A DNA stretch of 63,960 nucleotides from Erythrobacter sp. (GTDB taxonomy: Bacteria > Pseudomonadota > Alphaproteobacteria > Sphingomonadales > Sphingomonadaceae). Location: assembly GCA_013822695.1 (NCBI GenBank), contig PNKW01000009.1:1-63960 (forward strand), written 5' to 3'. Position 1 is the stretch's first letter, and each line of letters opens with the position of its first letter. The notes beneath the pieces were generated by a model that saw only the letters and a list, made by a program, of their open reading frames with translations, was not told where the DNA came from and did not search any database. Shown here one piece after another: positions 36,055 to 44,719 of the stretch. The translations under genes and the position numbers were made by a program.

Positions 36055-36300
36055 TTTCGCATCGCATCCGCGATGCGAAATCCTCGCTCACACGCCCTTC
36101 GGGCGCGTCGCTGCGGGCGCCCGTTCGGGCTTGCGGCCCCTGCGGGGCCGTTCAGCACCAAACGCGATCATGGCAGGAAGCGGTGGCTCGGTCGCTCAGC
36201 GACCGCGAGCGCACGCGCGCGAGCCGCAGGTGCCCGGAGCGGAGCGCTGCGGAGTGGAGGAACGGCACCGAGGACGGGCCCGCGGAGGCGGGCCCGCTCA
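36055..36300. repeat. Multi-hairpin intergenic elements, copies B (forward) and D (reverse)
   Basis: Copy B, 36055-36149: 11-bp arms TTTCGCATCGC/GCGATGCGAAA with loop ATCC, spacer TCCTCGCTCACA, CGCCC-TTC-GGGCG, then TCGCTGCGGGC, CCCG-TTC-GGG, TTGCG and GGCCCC-TGC-GGGGCC. Copy D, about 36190-36300, is oriented the other way: the arms CGGGCCCGC/GCGGGCCCG with loop GGAG (36275-36296) mirror copies C1/C2, and GTGGAGGA matches their flank in reverse. Both lie between the receptor and the acyl-CoA dehydrogenase gene. No gene was found in the 480-base gap. Confidence 0.7.
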
Positions 36301-36326
36301 CAAAAACGCCGCGGAGGCGGCTGCGC

Positions 36327-37490
36327 CTACATACCCCTCGCGATCACCATCTTCATCACCTCGTTCGATCCGCCGAAGATGCGGGTGATGCGGCTGTCGC
36401 GGTACATGCGCGCGATCGGGTAGTCGTTGATGAACCCGGCCCCGCCGTGGAATTGCAGGCACTTGTCGACGACTTCGCCCTGCAGCTCGGTCACCCAGTA
36501 TTTCGCCATGCAGGCGGTCGCCACATCAAGCTCGCCCTTCAGGTGGCGGGCGATGCAATCATTGACGAAGACGCGCGCGGCGGTGCTGCGGGCCTTGAGG
36601 TCGGCCATGACGAACTGGGTGTTCTGGAAATCCCAGATCGTCTGGCCGAAGGCCTTGCGGTTCTTGACGTAGTCCATGGTGGTCTCGAGCGCCTTCTCGA
36701 TCCCGTTGATCGCGCCAATCGCGATGATCAGCCGTTCCTGTGGCAGCTCGCCCATCAGCTGGTAGAAGCCCTTGCCCTCGACCCCGCCGAGCACGTTTTC
36801 GGCCGGCACGAAGACATTGTCGAAGAACAGTTCTGACGTGTCCGCCGCATCGAGCCCGATCTTGTCGAGCTTGCGCCCGCGCTGGAAGCCCTCGGCGCCC
36901 TCGGTCTCGAGCAGCATCAGCGAAATGCCCTTGGCGCGCTCGTTGGGGTCGGTCTTGGCGACGACGATGATGAAATCGGCGATCTGGCCGCTCGAGATAT
37001 AGGTCTTCGAGCCGCTGATGCGGTAGCCGTTGCCGTCCTTCACCGCCGTGGTGGTAATCGACTGGAGATCGGAACCCACGCCCGGCTCGGTCATGGCGAT
37101 CGCGCTGACGAGGTCGCCGCTGACGAGGCGGGGCAGGTATTTCTGCTTCTGCTCCTCGGTGCCGTGGCGCACCAGATAGGGCAGGATCACGGTGTTGTGG
37201 AGCGAGGCGGCAAAGCCGTCGACCCCGTGCTTGGCCTGCTGGTCGATGACGACAAGATCATGCCGGAAGTCGCCGCCGTGGCCACCATATTCGCTCGGCA
37301 CGGAGACGCCGAGCAGGCCAGCCTCACCCGCCTCGCGCCAGAATTCGCGCTCGACCTGGCCATCCTCGCGCCACTTCTCGACGCGCTTCTGGGGGGCGTG
37401 CTGCATGTAGAACTTGCCCACCGCATCGGCGAAAATGGCGATTTCCTCGTCTTCCATGAAGGCGGGTTGGGGCACGTTGAGGACGGACAT
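36327..37490 (-). CDS. Acyl-CoA dehydrogenase
   Basis: A 387-residue FAD enzyme introducing the first double bond in acyl-CoA degradation. Signatures: AMTEPGVGSDLQSI (flavin-binding), FFDNVFVPAENVLG, RKAFGQTIWDFQNTQF, the C-terminal LQFHGGAGFINDYPIARMYRD with Glu/Gly positions of the catalytic loop, and RIFGGSNEVMKMVIAR. AGGAG precedes ATG at 37490. It is followed downstream on the other strand by thiolase genes and is part of a beta-oxidation-like cluster with the enoyl-CoA hydratase. Confidence 0.92.
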   Translation of the reverse strand: MSVLNVPQPAFMEDEEIAIFADAVGKFYMQHAPQKRVEKWREDGQVEREFWREAGEAGLLGVSVPSEYGGHGGDFRHDLVVIDQQAKHGVDGFAASLHNTVILPYLVRHGTEEQKQKYLPRLVSGDLVSAIAMTEPGVGSDLQSITTTAVKDGNGYRISGSKTYISSGQIADFIIVVAKTDPNERAKGISLMLLETEGAEGFQRGRKLDKIGLDAADTSELFFDNVFVPAENVLGGVEGKGFYQLMGELPQERLIIAIGAINGIEKALETTMDYVKNRKAFGQTIWDFQNTQFVMADLKARSTAARVFVNDCIARHLKGELDVATACMAKYWVTELQGEVVDKCLQFHGGAGFINDYPIARMYRDSRITRIFGGSNEVMKMVIARGM

Positions 37491-37522
37491 GTCTCACTCC
37501 TGATTATCAGCTAAGCCTGCGA

Positions 37523-37538
37523 TGTTTCACGTGAAACA
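37523..37538. other. parS site, second copy
   Basis: TGTTTCACGTGAAACA, identical to the site at 5901-5916. It lies in the 135-base gap between the acyl-CoA dehydrogenase and enoyl-CoA hydratase genes. Two exact 16-bp copies 31.6 kb apart are very unlikely by chance and are typical of chromosomal parS clusters near the origin. Confidence 0.88.
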
Positions 37539-37625
37539 CGGGCCATGAACAGCAACTGCGTGGCAACCACCTGCGTGCGGCCTGACAACCAACCGGTGAC
37601 GCCGCTGCGCAGATACCTGCGGTGC

Positions 37626-38399
37626 CTACTTCCCCGTCCAGTTGGGCTTGCGCTTTTCGGCGAAGGCGGCGGCGCCCTCGCGCGCGTCATGGCTGACGAA
37701 GACGGGACCGATCAGCTCGCCCTGCTTGGCGTAGCGATCTTCCATCGCCCAGCCGCGCGATTGCTTCATCACCGCCTTGGACACTTTCACGGCAAGCGGG
37801 CCGTTCGCCGCGATCTTTGCCGCCAGCGCCTTGGCCCCTTCGAGCGCCGAGCCTTCGGTCACCGTGTTGATGAGGCCGATCTGATAGGCGCGCTCCGCCC
37901 CGATGAAATCGCCGGTCAGGGCGAGCTCCATCGCGATCCGCTCGGGGATCTGGTCGGGCAGCATCATCACGCCGCCCGCCGCCGCAACAAGGCCGCGCTT
38001 CGCCTCGGGGATGCCGAACTTGGCATCCTTGTGCGCGACAACGAGGTCGCAGGCGATCATCAGCTCGAGGCCTCCGGCGAGCGCATAGCCCTCCACCGCA
38101 GCGATCAGCGGCTTGGCGGGCGGAGCCTGCACCACGCCGCCGAAGCCGCGGCCCGGGACGCTGGGCGATTCGCCGCGCAGGAAGCCCTTCAGATCCATGC
38201 CCGAACAGAAGGTCCCGCCCGCACCCGTCAGGATACCAACGCGCAGATCGTCTTCCGCATCGAGCCGGTCCATCGCCGCCGCGATCGCCTCGGAGGCGGC
38301 CTTGGTCATGGCGTTCTTCGCCTCGGGGCGGTTGATGGTGACGATGAGGACGCCGTCCTCGACGTCTGTCAGCACTTCGGGTGCGGTGGTGTCGCTCAC
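37626..38399 (-). CDS. Enoyl-CoA hydratase/isomerase family protein
   Basis: A 257-residue crotonase-fold enzyme adding water across 2-enoyl-CoA double bonds. Motifs: GAGGTFCSGMDLKGFL (the oxyanion-hole region), then PLIAAVEGYALAGGLELMIACD and FGIPEAKRGLVAAAGG. GTG at 38399 has a perfect AGGAGAG upstream; the long upstream frame is chance. It is divergent from the thiolase at 38517, with which it forms the beta-oxidation cluster. Confidence 0.88.
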   Translation of the reverse strand: MSDTTAPEVLTDVEDGVLIVTINRPEAKNAMTKAASEAIAAAMDRLDAEDDLRVGILTGAGGTFCSGMDLKGFLRGESPSVPGRGFGGVVQAPPAKPLIAAVEGYALAGGLELMIACDLVVAHKDAKFGIPEAKRGLVAAAGGVMMLPDQIPERIAMELALTGDFIGAERAYQIGLINTVTEGSALEGAKALAAKIAANGPLAVKVSKAVMKQSRGWAMEDRYAKQGELIGPVFVSHDAREGAAAFAEKRKPNWTGK

Positions 38400-38516
38400 A
38401 GGCTCTCTCCTATCGAAAATGTGATTGCGATTTGAAACGCAATTCTTGTGCGAGTGGTGCAGTGGGTTTACGGACGCGTCAACCGCAATTTCGCTAGAAC
38501 GAGAGAGGAATGATCC

Positions 38517-39785
38517 ATGGCCGAGGCTTATATCATCGACGCAGTGCGCACCCCGCGCGGGATCGGCAAGCAGGGCAAGGGCGCGCTGGCCGCGTGCCAC
38601 CCGCAGCACCTCGCCGCGACCGTGCTGAAGGCAATCAAGGACCGCAACAACCTCGACACCACCACGGTCGACGATGTGATCTGGTCGGTCTCGACTCAGG
38701 ACGGGATGCAGGCGGGCGACATGGGCCGCATGGCGGCGCTCGATGCGGGCTATGACATCACCTCCTCGGGCACCACGCTCGACCGCTTCTGCGGCGGCGG
38801 GATCACCAGCGTCGCGCTCGCCGCCGCGCAGGTGATGAGCGGGATGGAGGATTGCGTCGTCGCCGGGGGCACCGAGATGATGAGCCTCACCGCCGCCATG
38901 AGCCAGGAGAAGATGCGCGCCGGGATCAAGCCGCCGATGATGGGCAGCTACAACGCGCGTCTGCAGGCGGTGCACCCGCAGTCGCATCAGGGCATCTGCG
39001 GCGATGCGATCGCGTCGAAGGAAGGCTTTACCCGCGAGGAGCTCGACGAGGTCGGCTACCGCTCGCAGCAGCGCGCGGCCGAGGCGATCAGCGAAGGGCG
39101 CTTCGCCAAGTCGGTGGTGCCGGTGGTGGCCGATGACGGCACGGTGCTGCTCGACCGCGAGGAATATCCGCGCCCGCAGACCACCCGCGAAGACCTCGCC
39201 AAGCTGGAGCCCGCCTTCCCCAAGATCGCCGACGTTCCGCTCGATGCCGAGGGCACGACCTTCCGCAAGCTGATCAACAACAAGTATCCCGATCTGGAGA
39301 TCAAGCACTTCCACCACGCAGGCAATTCCTCGGGCGTGGTCGATGGCGCGGCGGCGGTGCTGATCGCTTCGAAGGCCTATGCCCAGAAGCACGGCCTCAA
39401 GCCGCGCGCGCGCATCGTTGCCACCGCCAACATGGGCGATGATCCGACGCTGATGCTCAACGCGCCGGTGCCTGCGGCGAAGAAGGTGCTGGCCAAGGCG
39501 GGCATGACCACCGACGACATCGACCTGTTCGAAATCAACGAGGCCTTCGCGGTAGTCGCCGCCAAGTTCGTGCGCGACCTCGCGCTCGATTGGGACAAGG
39601 TCAACGTCAACGGCGGCTCGATTGCCTTGGGCCACCCGATCGGCGCCACGGGTTCGATCCTGATCGGCACCGTGGTCGACGAGTTGGAGCGGCGCGGCGG
39701 GCGTTATGGCCTTGTGACCATGTGCGCGGCGGGCGGCATGGCCCCGGCGATCATCGTCGAGCGGGTCGAAGACTTTGTCGACTAA
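38517..39785 (+). CDS. Acetyl-CoA C-acyltransferase (thiolase)
   Basis: A 422-residue thiolase cleaving 3-ketoacyl-CoA. The active-site segment is LDRFCGGGITSVALAAAQVM (nucleophile Cys), followed by DCVVAGGTEMMSL. The C-terminal signatures NVNGGSIALGHPIGATGSIL and the catalytic Cys in VTMCAAGGMAPAIIVE are present. GAGAGAGGAA precedes the ATG. Its stop overlaps the TTG start of the next thiolase-like gene. Confidence 0.93.
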   Translation: MAEAYIIDAVRTPRGIGKQGKGALAACHPQHLAATVLKAIKDRNNLDTTTVDDVIWSVSTQDGMQAGDMGRMAALDAGYDITSSGTTLDRFCGGGITSVALAAAQVMSGMEDCVVAGGTEMMSLTAAMSQEKMRAGIKPPMMGSYNARLQAVHPQSHQGICGDAIASKEGFTREELDEVGYRSQQRAAEAISEGRFAKSVVPVVADDGTVLLDREEYPRPQTTREDLAKLEPAFPKIADVPLDAEGTTFRKLINNKYPDLEIKHFHHAGNSSGVVDGAAAVLIASKAYAQKHGLKPRARIVATANMGDDPTLMLNAPVPAAKKVLAKAGMTTDDIDLFEINEAFAVVAAKFVRDLALDWDKVNVNGGSIALGHPIGATGSILIGTVVDELERRGGRYGLVTMCAAGGMAPAIIVERVEDFVD

Positions 39786-41310
39786 GGTCGCGGACAACAC
39801 CCCCGTCATCATCGGCGTGGGGCAATATTCGGAGAGGGTGGGCGAGCCGGGCTATGCCGCCTTCTCCTATATGGACTTGGGCGGTAAAGCGCTGGCTGCG
39901 GCGATTGCCGACAGCGGCGCGACGGGTTCGGTGGCGCATGCCATCGACACCCTCGCCGCGATCCGCGCCTTCGAGATGTCGCGTCCGGATCGCAAGCCGC
40001 CGTTTGGCGCCGCGAACAATGTGCCGCGCGCGATTGCGAGACGCGTCGGAGCGAACCCCGCGCGGGCGATCCTCACGACCACCGGCGGCCAGACCAACCA
40101 GCAGCTGGTGGGCGAGTTTGCCTCGGCCATCGCGGCAGGGGACAGCCGCTGCGCGGTGATCGTCGGTAGCGAGGCGATCTCGACCGTGTTGGCCTTGTCC
40201 GCGAAGGGCGACGTCCCCGACTGGTCGGAAGAGATCGAGGGCGACTTCGAGGATCAGGGTTTCGGGGTCGAGGAATTGCTTGAGCCGGTGCTCTTCATGC
40301 ACGGCGCGAGCGGGGCGATCCCGCTCTATGCCCTCGCCGAGAACGCGCGGCGGCACAGGCTGGGCATGGGGCTGGAGGACTACCGCCGCGAAATCGGCAA
40401 GCTGTTCGCGCCTTTCACGCGCGTAGCGGCGGCGAACCCGCACGCCGCTGCTCCCGTAGAGCGCACGGCAGAGGAACTCGCCACCGTCACCGACCGCAAC
40501 CGCATCGTCGCGGAACCCTATCCGCGCATGACCGTGGCGCGCGATCAGGTGAATCAGGCGGCGGCGGTGATCGTGGCCTCGGCGGGGCTGGCACGAGAGT
40601 TGGGCGTGCCGGAGGACAGGTGGGTGCACATCCACGCCGTCACCGCCGCGACCGAGCTGAAGCTTTCGCAGCGGCCCGATCTGGCGAGCAACCCCGCCAG
40701 CCTCGCGAGCGTTGATGCGGCGCTGGCGCGGGCGGGCAAGTCGATGGCCGACATGCGCTATCTCGACTTCTACTCCTGCTTCGCGATTCCCGTCTTCAAC
40801 CAGTGCGATCACTTCGGCCTCGCTATCGACGACCCGCGCGGGCTGACGCTGACGGGCGGCCTCCCGTTCTTCGGCGGTGCGGGGAACAACTACTCGGCCC
40901 ACGCCATCGCCGAGGCGGTGCAGCGGGTGCGCGGTGATCGCGGCTCCTATGCGCTGGTCGGGGCGAATGGCGGCTGGATGAGCAAATATGCCACCGGCAT
41001 CTATTCCACCGAGCCTGCCGACTGGGGCGGCAACGACCGCTTCGCCGCGCTGCCCACGGCGACCGACAAGGTGCCCCTCGCCAAGGGGCCGGTCGATGCC
41101 GCGACGGTCGAGACCTACACCATCAACCGCGGCCCCAAGGGCGCCGAGGCGATCTTCATCGGCAAGAGCGGCGCCGGCGAGCGGGTGGTGGGCAATGCCG
41201 ACCTGTCGGATCCCGCGACCGCCGAGGCGTTCGAGAGCGGGGAGCCGTTCGGCCATCGCCTTACGCTGACGCAGGACGAGCGCGGGCGCACGGTGGGGCG
41301 GTTGGTGTAA
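39775..41310 (+). CDS. Thiolase-like acetyl-CoA acetyltransferase family protein
   Basis: A 511-residue thiolase-fold protein with an extra C-terminal domain. PVIIGVGQYSERVGEPG is its N-terminal strand, AILTTTGGQTNQQLVGEFAS lacks the usual nucleophile context, and YLDFYSCFAIPVFNQCDHFG and GLPFFGGAGNNYSAHAIAEAV are typical of the SCP2/acetyl-CoA acetyltransferase branch seen beside beta-oxidation genes. The TTG start at 39775 overlaps the thiolase stop by 11 bases, so it is translationally coupled. A catalytic role is likely but unproven. Confidence 0.72.
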   Translation: MSTKVADNTPVIIGVGQYSERVGEPGYAAFSYMDLGGKALAAAIADSGATGSVAHAIDTLAAIRAFEMSRPDRKPPFGAANNVPRAIARRVGANPARAILTTTGGQTNQQLVGEFASAIAAGDSRCAVIVGSEAISTVLALSAKGDVPDWSEEIEGDFEDQGFGVEELLEPVLFMHGASGAIPLYALAENARRHRLGMGLEDYRREIGKLFAPFTRVAAANPHAAAPVERTAEELATVTDRNRIVAEPYPRMTVARDQVNQAAAVIVASAGLARELGVPEDRWVHIHAVTAATELKLSQRPDLASNPASLASVDAALARAGKSMADMRYLDFYSCFAIPVFNQCDHFGLAIDDPRGLTLTGGLPFFGGAGNNYSAHAIAEAVQRVRGDRGSYALVGANGGWMSKYATGIYSTEPADWGGNDRFAALPTATDKVPLAKGPVDAATVETYTINRGPKGAEAIFIGKSGAGERVVGNADLSDPATAEAFESGEPFGHRLTLTQDERGRTVGRLV

Positions 41311-41311
41311 T

Positions 41312-41427
41312 CCCCCCTCCCGCTTGCGGGAGGGGAGCGAGACTTGGCGGCTTGCCGCCTAGTCGCAGCGGGGTGGGCCTGCCGTCGCTATTCCCACCCC
41401 CGGCCCCTCCCGCAAGCGGGAGGGGAG
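41312..41427. repeat. Inverted REP/BIME-like palindromes between convergent genes
   Basis: Two 22-bp palindromes with arms CCCCTCCCGC and GCGGGAGGGG (41314-41335 and 41404-41425) flank a segment with GGGGTGGG and CCCACCCC that can pair further. The stops of the thiolase-like gene (41310) and of the AhpD-like gene (41430) abut it on either side. It probably serves as a bidirectional transcription stop. Confidence 0.75.
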
Positions 41428-41429
41428 TT

Positions 41430-42068
41430 TCAGCGCCGTGCCCCGCCCAGAAAATCGAGCGCGTCGAAGCCTTCGGGTGCCGCCACCTCGACCACCGGTT
41501 CATCCCGATCATCGAATTCGGTGCGCAGCGCGCGGCTCATGATGGCGTGCATGTGGTAGAGGCAGGTGATGTAGGTCAGCTCGAGCACTTCCTCGTCCGA
41601 GAACGCCGCCTTCACCTCGGCGAACAGCGCATCCGGCACCCGCCCGCCGTGGCACACCAGCCGGTCGGCATAGGCGAGGGTAAGGCGCTCCTTCGCGTCG
41701 AACACGTCCGCAGTCTGCCACACTGGAAGCGCGGCGATCTTCGCCTCGCTCACCCCCAGCCCCCGCAGGCTCTTGCAGTGCTGCGAGAAGACGAACTGGC
41801 TTCCCGTGGCCCAGCCCGCCCATGTCTGCCCCAGCTCGCGCAGCACAGGATCAAGCTTCCTCGCGGGCGAGCGGTAATAGGCGAAGCCCTGCGCGGCGTG
41901 CTTCAGCGTGTCGGGGGAATTCGCGAAGACCGTCCACCAATCCCCGCGCGTGCCGGTGGCGGTGCCTGGCTTGGCGACGGGGTCGCGCTCGCCGAACAGT
42001 TGCGCATAGAGCGGGGCCGCGACCTTTGCGTCGGCCTCGGCCAGCGGCACTTGCCTGAGGCGCGGCAT
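41430..42068 (-). CDS. Carboxymuconolactone decarboxylase/AhpD-like protein
   Basis: A 212-residue CMD-family protein (start MPRLRQVPLAEADAKVAAPL). GWATGSQFVFSQHCKSLRGLG carries a single Cys next to His, the pattern of carboxymuconolactone decarboxylase-like proteins rather than the CxxC of peroxidase AhpD. It is the last gene of a pair with the VOC protein (TGATG overlap), next to the HPPD operon. Confidence 0.7.
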   Translation of the reverse strand: MPRLRQVPLAEADAKVAAPLYAQLFGERDPVAKPGTATGTRGDWWTVFANSPDTLKHAAQGFAYYRSPARKLDPVLRELGQTWAGWATGSQFVFSQHCKSLRGLGVSEAKIAALPVWQTADVFDAKERLTLAYADRLVCHGGRVPDALFAEVKAAFSDEEVLELTYITCLYHMHAIMSRALRTEFDDRDEPVVEVAAPEGFDALDFLGGARR

Positions 42069-42595
42069 CAGGCGTCTTCCTCCATGGTGGCAGGCATGTG
42101 GCGGATATCCTCCGGCCCGAAATCGCGGGTGGTTGCGGCGAATTCCAGCATGATCCCGTTGGGGTCGGTGAAATAGACCGAGCGCACGAACACCCCGTCG
42201 TGGGTCTCCTTCGCATAGCCCGAGGTGCTGTCATCGTGGTTGAACACCATGTGGGTGTGCGGCACGCCGGCCTCTTGCAGCCGCTCAAGCGCCGCCTCGA
42301 GCTCGCTCTCCTCCATGTGGAAGGCGAGGTGGTTCATTGATCCCACGGCCGTCTTGGCGTCGAACGGAAACTTCTTCACCGAGGCGATCCCCGGCGCGGG
42401 CGGCGGCGCGTCCTTCCACCAGAAGAAAGCGACCGCATTGCCCCCGCCGCAATCGAAGAAGAAATGCTGCCCTCCGTCGGGCAGTTCGACCGTCTTGAAC
42501 AGCGGCATGCCGAGCACCTGGACATAGAACTTCATGGTCTCGGCCATGTCGCGGCACACCAGCGCGACATGGTTGATGCCCTTGGTGCGGATCAT
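42068..42595 (-). CDS. VOC-family (glyoxalase/dioxygenase-fold) protein
   Basis: A 175-residue vicinal-oxygen-chelate protein. MIRTKGINHVALVCRDMAET carries the first metal His, and MNHLAFHMEESELEAALERL gives the second. FTDPNGIMLEFAATTRD has the C-terminal Glu typical of the fold. ATG at 42595 is the start of the domain. It overlaps the AhpD-like gene by one base, so they are one operon; the substrate is unknown but adjacent hppD suggests aromatic catabolism. Confidence 0.8.
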   Translation of the reverse strand: MIRTKGINHVALVCRDMAETMKFYVQVLGMPLFKTVELPDGGQHFFFDCGGGNAVAFFWWKDAPPPAPGIASVKKFPFDAKTAVGSMNHLAFHMEESELEAALERLQEAGVPHTHMVFNHDDSTSGYAKETHDGVFVRSVYFTDPNGIMLEFAATTRDFGPEDIRHMPATMEEDA

Positions 42596-42719
42596 CGCCT
42601 GTCTCCCCTTTGGCAACAGACTGCCCCGTTCGCGCGCGGCTGGCAATGCTTGCGCGAATCGGCGTTTTCGGATAGATGGTTTCAATTGAAACTATCTCGC
42701 TTGCCCGAGGGGATCACCG

Positions 42720-43835
42720 ATGAACGCACCCGCTACCGACCTGTTCGAAAACCCCGCGGGCCTCGACGGGTTCGAATTCGTCGAGTTCTGCGCGCCAACC
42801 AAGGGCATGCTCGAACCGGTGTTCGCAGCGATGGGCTTCACCCGCGTCGCGCAGCACCGCTCGAAGGACGTGCACCTGTGGCGGCAGGGTGGCATCAACC
42901 TCATCGCCAATTACGAGCCGAAGAGCGCGGCGTGGTACTTCGCACGCGAGCATGGCCCCTCGGCCTGCGGCATGGCCTTCCGCGTGCGCGATGCGGCCAA
43001 GGCCTATCACCACCTCATCGCCAAGGGCGCAGAGCCAGTCGCCGTCCAGACCGGCGTCATGGAACTGCGCATACCCGCGATCCGCGGCATCGGCGGGGCG
43101 ATCCTCTATCTGGTCGACCGCTACGAGGGCGCTCAGGGGGGCAACGGCCTCACCATCTACGACATCGATTTCGAGTATCTGCCCGGCGTCGAGCGCCGCC
43201 CCGAGGGCGCGGGCTTCCACACCATCGATCACCTCACCCACAACGTCTATGGCGGGCGGATGAAGTATTGGGCCGACTATTACGAGACCCTGTTCAACTT
43301 CCGCGAGATCCGCTTCTTCGACATCAAGGGCGAATATACCGGCCTCACCAGCAAGGCGCTGACCGCGCCTGACGGCAAGATCCGCATCCCGCTCAATGAA
43401 GAGGGCGAAGGCGGCAAGGGCCAGATCGAGGAGTTCCTACGCGCCTTCAATGGCGAGGGCATCCAGCACATCGCGCTGATCTGCGACAACCTGCCGGCCT
43501 GCTGGGACCGCCTGCAAAAGCTCGGCGTGCCCTTCATGACCGCGCCGCCTGCGACCTATTACGAGATGCTCGCCGAACGTCTCCCCGGCCACGGCGAGGA
43601 TGTCGACGCGCTGAAGATGCGCGGCATCCTCTTGGACGGCACTACGGATGGCGGCCAACCCCGCCTGCTGCTCCAGATCTTCGCGCAGGCGCAGGTCGGG
43701 CCGGTGTTCTTCGAGTTCATCCAGCGCAAGGGCGACGAGGGCTTCGGCGAGGGCAACTTCAAGGCGCTGTTCGAAAGCATGGAACGCGATCAGATCATCC
43801 GCGGCGTGCTCAATGTCGAGGAGCCGGCGGAATGA
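42720..43835 (+). CDS. hppD: 4-hydroxyphenylpyruvate dioxygenase
   Basis: Converts 4-hydroxyphenylpyruvate to homogentisate, an early step of tyrosine catabolism. The 371-residue enzyme shows the N-terminal [20 protein letters not shown] and the C-terminal iron-site triad: His171 in [11 protein letters not shown], His250 in [11 protein letters not shown], and Glu332 in [26 protein letters not shown] precedes ATG. The stop overlaps the next VOC gene (ATGA). Homogentisate dioxygenase is not visible in the window. Confidence 0.96.
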   Translation: MNAPATDLFENPAGLDGFEFVEFCAPTKGMLEPVFAAMGFTRVAQHRSKDVHLWRQGGINLIANYEPKSAAWYFAREHGPSACGMAFRVRDAAKAYHHLIAKGAEPVAVQTGVMELRIPAIRGIGGAILYLVDRYEGAQGGNGLTIYDIDFEYLPGVERRPEGAGFHTIDHLTHNVYGGRMKYWADYYETLFNFREIRFFDIKGEYTGLTSKALTAPDGKIRIPLNEEGEGGKGQIEEFLRAFNGEGIQHIALICDNLPACWDRLQKLGVPFMTAPPATYYEMLAERLPGHGEDVDALKMRGILLDGTTDGGQPRLLLQIFAQAQVGPVFFEFIQRKGDEGFGEGNFKALFESMERDQIIRGVLNVEEPAE

Positions 43836-44392
43836 CCCATCCCGTGAACCTCGCCGGCATCCACCACGTCGCCTATCGCTGCAAGGACGCCAAGGAGACG
43901 GTCGAGTGGTACGCCCGCGTGCTCGGCATGACCTACACCACCGCCTTTGCCGAGGATCACGTGCCCTCGACCGGCGAGTATGATCCCTATATGCACATCT
44001 TCCTCGACGTGGGGAACGGCAACATTCTGGCGTTCTTCGAGCTCCCGAACCAGCCGGAGATGGGCAAGGACCCCAACACCCCCGCATGGGTGCAGCATCT
44101 GGCGCTGAAGGTGCCCTCGGAAGAGGCGCTGCTGGCGGCCAAGGCGCATATTGAGGCGCAAGGGATCGACGTGCTCGGGCCGACGCATCACGGCATCTTC
44201 AAGTCGATCTACTTCTTCGATCCCAATGGCCACCGGGTGGAACTGGCCGCCGATATCGGCACGGCGGAGCAATACGCCGAACTCGCCCGCGTCGCTCCGG
44301 TGATGCTCGAGGAATGGTCGCAGACCAAGCAGGCCCCACGCCACGCCGACTGGCTGCACGAGATCGCGCGGGCGGAACACGCGGCGAAGTAG
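43832..44392 (+). CDS. VOC-family protein downstream of hppD
   Basis: A 186-residue glyoxalase-fold protein. [20 protein letters not shown] carries the N-terminal His, [18 protein letters not shown] the second His, and [14 protein letters not shown] the Glu. It overlaps hppD by 4 bases (ATGA) and is probably cotranslated. Hypothesised roles are in aromatic or ring-cleavage product handling; no exact family is recognised. Confidence 0.82.
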   Translation: MTHPVNLAGIHHVAYRCKDAKETVEWYARVLGMTYTTAFAEDHVPSTGEYDPYMHIFLDVGNGNILAFFELPNQPEMGKDPNTPAWVQHLALKVPSEEALLAAKAHIEAQGIDVLGPTHHGIFKSIYFFDPNGHRVELAADIGTAEQYAELARVAPVMLEEWSQTKQAPRHADWLHEIARAEHAAK

Positions 44393-44407
44393 CTGCTGGC
44401 TCTCCGG

Positions 44408-44616
44408 GGTTCACGCAGAGACCGCAGAGAAAACGCCTACCGCGCGGCGGCCGAGAGATTTCTCACACAAAGACGCAAAGCCACAAAGAGCGCGCACCCG
44501 GTCGCCGCGTCGTGCATCATCTTTGTGCCTTTGGGTCTTTGTGTGAGATGATCCGCGGCTTTGCCGCGTGGCCTTCTCCGCGTCTCGCTTGCTTCTCTGC
44601 GCTCTCTGCGTGAACC
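44408..44616. repeat. Large nested imperfect palindrome
   Basis: Outer arms GGTTCACGCAGAGA (44408-44421) and TCTCTGCGTGAACC (44603-44616) are perfect complements, and inner arms TCTCACACAAAGAC (44461-44474) and GTCTTTGTGTGAGA (44535-44548) are again perfect. Between the inner arms CAAAG, ACAAAG and CTTTGT, CTTTG segments continue the pairing. It fills most of the 327-base gap 44393-44719. No protein-coding gene is visible in it. Confidence 0.8.
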
Positions 44617-44647
44617 ATGACCACCCGCGCCTTGCACGCGCAGAGTT

Positions 44648-44661
44648 TTGATCCAGCGCAA
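44648..44661 (+). promoter_or_regulatory. FNR-like box
   Basis: TTGATCCAGCGCAA: TTGAT-N4-CGCAA, a perfect left half-site of the FNR consensus TTGAT-N4-ATCAA and 3 of 5 in the right half. It lies 58 bases before the bchE-like ATG, a suitable distance for an oxygen-responsive promoter. Confidence 0.5.
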
Positions 44662-44719
44662 AGCGCCCGCCCGCCGACTCCCTCAATCTGGGCCATCCAG
44701 TGAGAGGGGGAGTCGGCCC

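Noticed and set aside
43955..43966. CACGTG core inside the VOC gene
   Set aside because: Flanks do not match the parS arms (GATCACGTGCCC), and it lies in coding sequence.
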